Assembly: GCF_010093595.1 (NCBI RefSeq)
Contig: NW_022985467.1
Location: 183,399-247,398 of the forward strand
Length of the DNA: 64,000 nt
Origin: Mytilinidion resinicola
Taxonomy: Eukaryota; Ascomycota; Dothideomycetes; Mytilinidiales; Mytilinidiaceae
Direction of reading: 5' to 3'
Of this stretch, positions 11,001-19,366 are shown piece after piece. The first letter of the stretch is position 1; each line of letters opens with the position of its first letter. The notes beneath the pieces are model-generated. The model had not been told where the DNA came from. It saw only the letters and a list, made by a program, of their open reading frames with translations, and made no database searches. Position numbers and translations under genes: made by a program.

Positions 11001-12900
11001 CAGTGATCTTGTTGGACTGGACTGGAGTGGAGGCTGCTGGAGTGGAGCGCCCTACAGTCTGGAGTGGAGCCGGCTTCAAATCGCTCCTGGATGGAGTGGA
11101 GCCGAAGCCGTGGAGCTCCAGGAGCTCCAATTGATTTTCAAAATCTCGTGATAGATTTCGTGGTGTTGAAGTTCAGCGGCCCGTGCAGCCCGTGCAGCCT
11201 GCCCGTTTTGCTCATCCGGCATGCAGCCTAGCCTAGCTAGACTAGCTAGACTAGAGGACAGGGGATTCGGTCCTGTTTTTAGTGAGCTAGCACGTATTCT
11301 GTGACCTAATCCCCTAAAAAGTTATCCTGCCTGTCGCACGCGTTCCTGCACGCGTTTTTGAAGCTATTCGCACTCCTATTCCACTATAGCCAACGCCGCG
11401 CCTACGCCTAATAACCCTGCACGCCCTCTTTGCTCGATCGCTTACGCCCTTAGTGTTATAGGCCGCAAGGACCCTCCGGCGCAGCCTATTCTTGCCCTAA
11501 AGTCTATTAATCCATGTTATAAGAAGGCTATAGAGGTGGGCAAGTTCCGGATTGCTAGCAAGATATATATATAATATAAGAACTTTATAACTCTATTAAG
11601 GGCTGCTTAAACGCGTATATTGCACTGCTAGAAGTAGGGTAAAGATATTTAACTTAAGGAGAGGATAATTAGAAGCGCAGATATCTACTACTACTATTTA
11701 TATAAGTATAGAAATAGATAGCAGAAGCTTTTAGTTATTTTATTAGGCAGGTCTACTGCTATAGATTACCTTATTAGGGTGCACCGGATAGATAAAAATA
11801 CGGGCCTGCTATATACGGCCGCACCTACGGCCTTAAATTAGCCTAAACTATATAAGTATAGTAAGCAGCGGTTGCTTAGTATAAGGGTAATATTTAAAAG
11901 CTTTAAGCAACTGCTTATATAGTAGATTATCTACTGTTATATTATATTTTTCTAGTTTAAAAATATCTACTTCTATATAGTATTAGAGTTCCTATATCTA
12001 GGCCTTAATAAGTATCTACTAAAGGCAGCTTTAATAGTTTAAAAGTAGGTAACTAACGCCTAGTAAAAGTAGAAAAATAAGCTTAGAGCAGAGCTAAGGT
12101 GCGCCTATAGTATAATTTTACTTTTTTTTAATCTTTAGATATTACTAAATAGTTATACTATACTTAAAGTATATAGCTACTTTATTAGTAAGGCCGGCAG
12201 GTAATATATAGTAGTTCTAGCGCTTTATAAGGTCCTTAGTAACTATAGTAGTAAAAATATAGCCTAGAGCTAACTAGTAGTTATTTAAAACTATAGCTTT
12301 TAAAAACGCGTTAGTTATTTTATAGCGGATAACGCGGAGTTAAATAATATAGTAGTAGACCTTATTCTGCGGATTCTGCTTAATAAGCGTTGCCGGCGCC
12401 TTAGAATAGATATTATTAAGGCTAATAAGTGTCTACGCTATTTATTTATACCTACTAAAAAGGTTTACTATAACCCTAAGCTTATATATACCTATAGCGC
12501 GCCTAGTATATTAATATAATATATAACCCTTCGCGAGCAGGTAGATACACGGCTGGCAGCTTTACTAGCAGTAGAGGAGGCCTATTATATTAATAACAAC
12601 CTATTAGCAAAACAGCAGCGCTATAAAGCTGCTAAAAAGGCAGTTATAGATAGCGTAATAAACTTAGATTTAGATAAGAATAAAAATAAGGAAAATAGAT
12701 AGGCTATATAACGGGCTGCACAACGCGCTGTATATTATATACGGCTATAGTAAGTTTAACCTTAATACTAAAACTACTTTACGCTAAACTACTATAGGTA
12801 ATATAGAGCTTCTAGAGCTTTTAAAGCTTTATAAGCTTTCTACTAAAGTAGAGTAGAGCGATTTCTAAATCTACTTTACTCTACTTTAATAAAATTACTA
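11001..12900 (+). mobile_element. hAT DNA transposon, RIP-decayed
   Basis: The 1900-bp element is bounded by an 8-bp duplication, CTTGGCGC (10993-11000) and CTTAGCGC (12901-12908); the single difference is a G-to-A change. The left terminus CAGTGATCTTGTTGGACTGG matches the inverted right terminus TAGTAATTTTATTAAAGTAG, nearly all differences being C-to-T or G-to-A. Six-frame reading of 12050-12450 shows a degraded hAT transposase: a region equivalent to SFDLWTS, then YFIADNAELNN, matching the fungal hAT block YFxADNAESND. Tryptophans read as TAG. The left 500 bp is hardly mutated; the rest is strongly AT-rich. The insertion cut the FHA-pseudokinase paralogue. Confidence 0.88.
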
Positions 12901-13140
12901 CTTAGCGCTTACTTTTAGTAACTAAATCTTAGATTATCTATTTCCTTAAAGGTAATTCCTTAATAAACTTTTTATTTAGTAAAAAAGATTTAGGTCTATT
13001 AATATAGCCGGATAGTATATAGCCTAGAATAGTATATAGCCTACTCTATTAAATTTTCTAAAAACGCGACGTATAATATAACTATAACCTTAATACCTCT
13101 ACTATAATAATAAAAGGCCCTTTATTAAAAGGGTAGAATT

Positions 13141-13357
13141 ACTTAAAATTACTAGTATAGTAGCTGCCTATATACCTAGCTAGTTACAACTTTTATAGAG
13201 AGGGGTTAGAGTATAGTAGCCTACTATACCTACTATACCTACTACTATCTCTAATTAGTGCTTCTACCTACGTATATAGTTACTTTCTATATAGTATATA
13301 GTTTAGCCTTTAGGCCCCTAAAATAAAATAAAGTTTATATTAATTTATAACCTAAGT
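13141..13357 (+). repeat. 5' LTR of copia-2, RIP-mutated
   Basis: It aligns over its full 217 bp with the 3' LTR (19150-19366). For example, acttaaaattactagtatag here stands against acttggagttgctggcatag there. Nearly all differences are G-to-A or C-to-T in this copy. Confidence 0.93.
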
Positions 13358-13370
13358 ATTATAAGCCTAG
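13358..13370 (+). promoter_or_regulatory. Primer-binding site of copia-2 (RIP-mutated)
   Basis: ATTATAAGCCTAG is the G-to-A/C-to-T derivative of GTTATGAGCCCGG, the initiator-tRNA priming site of copia-1. It lies directly after the 5' LTR. Confidence 0.8.
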
Positions 13371-14546
13371 TTATTTATTAGGATCTGCTTTTCTTCCTGC
13401 CCTATTATTATTATTATTGCTTTTTAAACCTTTTTAGTATTAAGTTAGTTATAATGCTATAAAAACGCTATAGCCGAATTAACTATATAATAGCCCGTGT
13501 TTTTTTACTAATATACTATTTATTTCCACTTTTATTAAAAGGATTATTCTATTTTTCCCTGCTAACTAAAAGCACTAGTTTTTTACCGTTAAAATAAAGG
13601 CCTACTCCGGCAATATATAGGAATATATTAACCCTAATAAGCTATTTTCTAATAATTCTATAAAACTAAATAAGCCTAGCCGGCCTATACTACCGGCAGC
13701 AGTAAGCAGCGCGGAAATATAGACCCCGGCGGCTAAATTAGATTAGAAACAAGCCTAAAAGGATACTAAAAAAAAGGAAGATTACTATAACGCTAAAATT
13801 AATACTATTAATAAACTCTAAGTCTATATTATTAAAACGGTTGTATTATACTATATACTATTTATTAATAAGGCTAAAACTATATATAAAATACTAATTA
13901 GCCTTAAGAATTAGGTAGCTTTATTTAATTAGCTACGCTGCTATAAACTCCGCACGCTATAGCAGCAGTAGTAAAAGTTTCTAAAAGATTTAAATATTAA
14001 ATAATAGCTATAGGAATAGACAGTTCTCTATAGAAAATACGAAGAATATTAACTACCTAAAGCCGCCGATAATTGTTTATAACTTAACTTCCTGCTCTTT
14101 ATTTAGCTAAAAAATCCCGAATTTTTAATATACTGGCGTAATAAAATACACCGCCGTATAGCTAGGGCTAAGAATACTCCACTACTTTAGGAACTAGTTA
14201 ATTTATTCTATAACTAAAAACGGGAGGCTCTAGCTATTATAGGTAAAATTACTAGCTATTCTATATTTATAATAATACTTAATAGTATAGAATTAAAGCT
14301 ACTAAATACGCCGGCAGCTATATAGGCCGCTATAATAGCATCTACGCCAGCCGCTATAACGGCCTTTATAATAGCCTCTAAAGCTAAAAATAAGCTTCTA
14401 AAATATATCTATAAAAAATACTACTTTTTCCGAAATTACCTATATATTTATAAGAATAAATAGCTAAATAAATAGAAAAGCAACTTAGCTATAGTAGCTA
14501 AGCTTAAGGAAAACCTTAAAAATTAACCCGAAAAATAGCAGGCGAT

Positions 14547-14956
14547 TGTCACGGTATCGACCGCGACACCCTACCTACCGAAATTCTGCCGCAGATTGCT
14601 ACAACTCCAGCAATCTGCACCGGCCTACTACCGTTGGCCGGCCTCCTGCTCTGCCTGCCCTGCTCCGCTCCCGTCTCGCTTCCGCTTCCTATCCTGTCCC
14701 GCTCCAGCCACCTACCGGCTGCCCCCTTTTCCTATCACCTAATCTGGTAAGGACCTCGCGTACACGCGTGCCACGCGCCGAAACGGCATAGAGGCCGTAC
14801 GCCACGCGCTCGGCCACGCCCTTATATCCGGTGGCCCGTCTCCCGTCTTCCTGTTCCTTACACAACGTCTTGATTCTCCACGTAGCATTGTACATAGCAC
14901 CTAATCAACGCTCCTCTTTGAGCCCTCGACCTCTCGCGTGTAGCGCTATCGTGACA
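14547..14956. repeat. Solo LTR (410 bp) inserted in copia-2 after RIP
   Basis: It starts TGTCACGGTATCG and ends CGCTATCGTGACA, so TG...CA with a short inverted match. It is flanked by a perfect GCGAT duplication (14542-14546 and 14957-14961). It is GC-rich and shows no RIP-like decay although both sides are heavily decayed, so it arrived after the decay. Size and termini suit a Ty3/gypsy LTR, but the superfamily cannot be proven from an LTR alone. Confidence 0.85.
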
Positions 14957-15474
14957 GCGATAGTTTAAAAGCTGCAGGAAATAGCTAAGGCCGGAGGGCC
15001 TAATACTAGATTAGTTTCTTACTTTATAATTGCTATTATTCCGTACAGAGTATTCTATTTATCTACCTATAGCCTACGCAATAGCGTGCTTTTTAACTAT
15101 ATAGTAACTATATATATTTTTAACTACTAAAGCTAGTTTATTAGCAATCTAATACTATTAAATAATACTTACTACGCCGGCAGCTTAATAGTATTAATTG
15201 CTAGCTATAGAATAGCTAAAATTTCGCTATAAGGCCCTAATAGTAGCTATTTTACCCTACTATTAGGGGCCGCGTATATTCTAGGATTCTACTGCGGCGT
15301 GGTTTTCCTTAGTAAGCTTAATAAAAAAGGGGTGTTTTAGTATAATAAAAAAAACTATTTATATAATTTATAATACGGATAAGAAGTTGTTTAGGCCTGT
15401 ATTAAGTAATAAAACGGACAGAATTTTATTAAATTTTATAAAGCCGATTTAAATCTAATAAACTTAATACTATA

Positions 15475-15680
15475 GCAGCCGGCTAAGTAAATAGCTATAT
15501 ATACGGCTATATATACAGCTAAGCAGCCGGCTAAGCAGCCGGCTAAGTAGACGGCTATATATACGGCTATACAGCCGGCTACGCAGTAGGCTATATAGTA
15601 GGCCGTGCAGCCGGCTACGCAGATAGCTACGCAGTAGGCTATAAAGCTAGCTATATAGCAGGCCATACAGCCTTCGAATT
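15475..15680 (+). repeat. Imperfect tandem repeats in copia-2 (gctaagcagccg type)
   Basis: Units of about 12 bp (cagccggctaag and derivatives such as acggctatatat) repeat through 200 bp between the protease and integrase regions. In the coding frame they give Q-P-A-K-like units with stops. Copia-1 has no such expansion here. Confidence 0.65.
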
Positions 15681-16939
15681 CTCCGAATATATAACAGCTA
15701 ACAGCTGCCTACTAAAGGGATTTTCTATTAAAGTCTATACTAGCTGCTATTATAGCAAATTATCTAAAAATTAACTTTACTGCGTTCCTAACGCACTAAA
15801 GCTATTTTACACGACCTCTATAACGCGGGCTATACTTAGCTTATCTAATCGAGCTCTAGCAGTTTATTACAGCTCTCGGCCTACTATAGCATCGCCGCCT
15901 AGGCCACGCCGGCCCCTAGGCCCTATAGTATTTAACTGCTGCTATTATTAAAAATATACTAAAAAGCAAAGTAAAACTTATTAGCCCTACTATTTCTAAA
16001 TACTCTAAATACGCTCTAAGTAAAGCTAAGTAATAAATCTTTTATATACCTGTTTTAAAGCCCTTTAGGCTATTTAAACTTATATAATTTAACGTTATAT
16101 ATAAAAAATATAGCTATAATAATAACAGCTACGCTGTCTACTTTTTCTGCCTGTATATAAAAGTATATATATGCTAAATATTCGGTAGTATAGCTAATCT
16201 AACCTAAATTATTATAGATAAAGTTGTCCTTATTAAAAAGCAATAGAATATTACTATACGTACGCTATAAACTAATAGAGAATAATTACTTAGTAATAAA
16301 TTTAGGGTATAGCACCGCAGTAAAGGTATTAAATTTAATTAATCTACGGCCTATAATACTATATAGAATAGTAGAGCAAAGCGCTCTAGCGGAATTATTA
16401 TTAAAAAAGCCCGTTATATATAAAAGGAAAGCTAATTACCTATAAATTTATAGCCGGAAGTATATAAAACAGCCGCCTATTTGCTTAATAGAACGCCTAC
16501 TAAAGCGCTAGGTTAGAAAACTCTAATTACAGCCTTGCAGGCTGCAACTAGCAGGCCGATAGACCCTAGTATACAGCGTTTACGTGTGTATAAATATAGA
16601 GTATATCCGATGTTAAAAAAGCTACTAAAAACGCCGAAAACAACACCCTAAGCAATTATTAGCTATTTTATTAGCTATAAATCGGCTAATATCTATAGAA
16701 TATAGATGCTAAGTAAGGATAAAGTTATTAGGGTATAGGATATTATATTTAATAAAACGCTATTTTATAACCCTTTATTAGAAGATCTAGCTATATAACT
16801 ACTAATTTAATAGGTAAAGCACGTCCTAAATATAGAAAGCCTTTTAAAGCCGCCTATTGCATAAATCTACCGGGTAATAGAGGATAATAATTCTAATAAC
16901 CCCCTATTTAATAAAATTGAAGTATAACCCCGTGCAGAG

Positions 16940-17290
16940 TAATAGCAGCAGCCGCCTACACAGCAGCAGCCGCCTGCACAGCAGCAGCAGCCGCCCGCAT
17001 AGCAGCAGCAGCCGCCCGGCTCGCCGAGCTTAAATAACAACAACTGCTCCAGCAATAGCCGTTCGGAGCCTGCCTTACCTACGCCAAATCCTACGCCGTT
17101 ACCTAGCCGTCTTCCTACGGCATCGCCTACAACCTCTACTATAGTATCGCCTACGGCCTCTGCTATAGTATCGCCTACGGCCTCTGCTACGGCATCGCCT
17201 ATAGCTTCTGCTACGGTATTGCCTACGGCCTCTGCTACAGCATTGCCTACGGCCTTACTAACGGCCTCACCAACGGCCTCTGTAGTGGCT
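16940..17290 (+). repeat. Tandem repeats in copia-2 linker
   Basis: The first part is a run of cagcagcagccgcc units (about 16940-17025). The second is a run of 12-18 bp units based on cctacggcctctgctacggcatcg (about 17100-17285). The second encodes T-A-S-A-T repeats before RPTRDRKPAKPRAAL, the same place as the linker repeat of copia-1. Confidence 0.7.
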
Positions 17291-18532
17291 ACCACGGCAG
17301 CTTCCTTAAGGCCTACCCGTGACCGCAAGCCGGCTAAACCCCGTGCAGCCTTATATATAGCAATTGTATAAGCCGAAGCTCTAGATAAACGCCTACCTAC
17401 TCTATATACTACTTTTGCCGCAGGCGTTACCGGAGGCAGCTATTAAAAATCCTTTCTAGAGCCACCTAGAAACTAGAAGCAGCTACTGCAGCACCCTAAG
17501 CGCTAGGGGTTTATAGCAGCCGCTATTAAAGAACTTAACGGCTTAGTGGAATGCGGTAGCTTTATAGCTATAGAAAAGACGCCAGAAATAAAGGCCCTAG
17601 CTGTGCCGGTTACCTAGGTATTTATATATAAATTTAATGAAAACAGCTTCCTTATATACTATAAAGCACGCCTATATATACGCGGCGACCTTTAACAGCC
17701 TATAGAGCTAAACACCTATACAGCTATATTAGCCGGAAAAACCTTTCGGGCCTGTGCAGCTATTATCTATATAGCTAATTTTAATACCTAGCAGGCTAAT
17801 ACTATATCGGCCTTTATAAACCTAGAGCTAGATAAAAAAGTATATATTTACTACCCTAACGGCTTCTGCTATAAAAGCTACCTACTGCGTGTAAATAAAG
17901 GCCTCTACGGCCTCCGCTGTTCCCCCCTACTATAGCTAAATAATTAATTAAAAACGCTGCGGGAATTAGGGCTTAAAAAGGTGCCTAGCGTGCTATGCCT
18001 GTTTATTAATTAACACCTAATTATATTCTTCTATATAGATAATTTTATAGCATACTGCATGCTATAACACGGCGATAAATTAGCTAATTTTAAATATGCC
18101 CTAATAGCTTAATATAAGATAAAAGATCTAGGGGAAGCCTTCTAGTTCCTAGATATTTATATACTCTGTAACTAAGCTGCCGGCTAACTATAGCTTTGCC
18201 AGGATTTATATATTAATAAAATTGCAGGCAAATTCCGGTAGAAGGAGGCCCTCTATATGCATACGCTAATAGCTATAAATAGCCTTATTCCCTATAAAGC
18301 CGCAGCAGCTAGTGCATTCTCTATTTATAGCTATTAATAGAAAATAGGGTTATTGCTCTATGCAGCTATTAATACACGGCCGGATATAGCCCGTATAACC
18401 TTATAGCTGGCCGAATTTGCCAGGAACCCGTCGCCCGCTTACTACTATGCTGCTGACTGAGCACTTGCCTATCTCTATTAAATAAGGGGATATACACTGC
18501 AGTATTCTGCCTCTATAATTAACACCGATTAA

Positions 18533-19066
18533 ATGCTTGTACGAGCCAGCGATGCCAGCTTTGCCGACGATGTTGCTATACGCCGAAGCTCACAAGGATA
18601 TATCCTGAAGCTTTTTGGTGGCCCTGTCGATTGGAAGGCCACCAAACAAACGCACGTGACGATGTCCTCCACCGATGCAGAGCTTACAGCTATATCGGCA
18701 GCTGTGTCGGAATTCATGTGGTGGCAACGCCTATTTGTACACCTAGATCTAGCCCTAGAGGGCAACCAGGCCATTTCCGTGCTGTGCGATAACCAGCAAA
18801 CCATCCGGCTACTTACAACGGCCGGCAGCAAGCTTACTACTAGCCTTAAGCACGTTGATATACACAGCCACTGGCTACGCCAAGAAGTACAAGCCGGCAA
18901 CGTACAAATTGAATGGATTGCATCCGAACGTATGATAGCAGACGGCTTTACAAAGGTCCTATCTCGACAGAAACACGAGAATTTCGTTCGACAGCTCAAC
19001 CTCGTTGATATATTCGATCGCATCGGCCAGGGCACCACGGCCAATGAATCCGACGACGACAAATAG
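18533..19066 (+). CDS. Intact RNase H end of copia-2 Pol (fragment)
   Basis: A 177-residue open frame with DASFADD, SSTDAEL, LCDNQQTIRLL and HVDIHSHWLRQEV. It ends in a natural Pol terminus, GQGTTANESDDDK. It is the undamaged tail of an otherwise destroyed polyprotein and is not an independent gene. The upstream RT frame is full of TAG/TAA. Its interest is that damage stops abruptly at its first codons. Confidence 0.85.
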   Translation: MLVRASDASFADDVAIRRSSQGYILKLFGGPVDWKATKQTHVTMSSTDAELTAISAAVSEFMWWQRLFVHLDLALEGNQAISVLCDNQQTIRLLTTAGSKLTTSLKHVDIHSHWLRQEVQAGNVQIEWIASERMIADGFTKVLSRQKHENFVRQLNLVDIFDRIGQGTTANESDDDK

Positions 19067-19149
19067 CCCTACAAACACCACAAATTGCCAAGATTTCCTA
19101 TATCTCATGCACTTCTACAGTCTCATCTCTCTTCCGAAGTTGGGGGGTG

Positions 19150-19366
19150 ACTTGGAGTTGCTGGCATAGTAGCTGCCTACATGCCTAGCCAGTTACAACT
19201 TCTACAGAGAGGGGTTGGGGTACGGTGGCCTACCGTGCCTACCGTGCCTACTGCTGTCTCTAATTAGTGCTTCTGCCTACGCGTACAGTCACTTCCTACG
19301 TAGTATATAGTTTGGCCTTCGGGCCCCCGAAATAAGACAGAGTTCACGTCAATTTGCAACCTGAGT
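19150..19366 (+). repeat. 3' LTR of copia-2, nearly unmutated
   Basis: It starts ACTTGGAGTTG after a GGGGGGTG polypurine tract (19142-19149) and ends CAACCTGAGT. It is followed by the GAATT duplication. As in copia-1, the termini are ACT...AGT rather than TG...CA. Confidence 0.93.

Larger units (their letters stand above)
11560..18530. other. RIP-affected AT-rich block
   Basis: The base composition falls to mostly A and T, with TA dinucleotides dominating and CA/TG rare. Paired sequences (two copia-2 LTRs, hAT termini, pogo termini) show the changes are C-to-T and G-to-A. The block spans hAT, 101 bp of host exon, the pogo left arm and most of copia-2. It excludes the solo LTR at 14547-14956. 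RIP is a known genome defence of Pezizomycotina acting on duplicated DNA during the sexual cycle. Confidence 0.9.
13141..19366 (+). mobile_element. Ty1/copia LTR retrotransposon, copy 2, mostly RIP-decayed
   Basis: Two 217-bp LTRs are flanked by a perfect GAATT duplication (13136-13140 and 19367-19371). The internal order is gag (about 13400-14540), protease (about 15000-15480), integrase (15700-16850), linker (16900-17340), RT (17480-18300) and RNase H (18533-19066). It aligns with copia-1, for example LSKLNKKGVF at 15310 against LRKLNAKGVF. The RT catalytic box YVDD reads YIDN at about 18027 through G-to-A change. It is inserted in the transposase of a pogo element. Only the last 830 bp escaped heavy mutation. 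Confidence 0.93.

Noticed and set aside
9115..11006. A CRISPR-like or new defence system in the repeat region
   Set aside because: All repeats resolve into transposon termini, LTRs and coding repeats; no regularly spaced array or defence gene set exists and the genome is eukaryotic.
15436..15666. Minus-strand frame encoding cysteine/isoleucine repeats
   Set aside because: It is a shadow of tandem repeats inside the decayed copia-2 and has no similarity to a protein.
16867..17328. Minus-strand frame encoding EAVGDAVAEAVGNTVAE repeats
   Set aside because: It is the antisense of the low-complexity linker repeats of copia-2, which read sensibly on the plus strand.
19140..19366. 3' LTR considered as a separate solo LTR
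   Set aside because: It has the polypurine tract on its left, and the GAATT duplication pairs it with the 5' LTR at 13141, so it belongs to the full-length copia-2.
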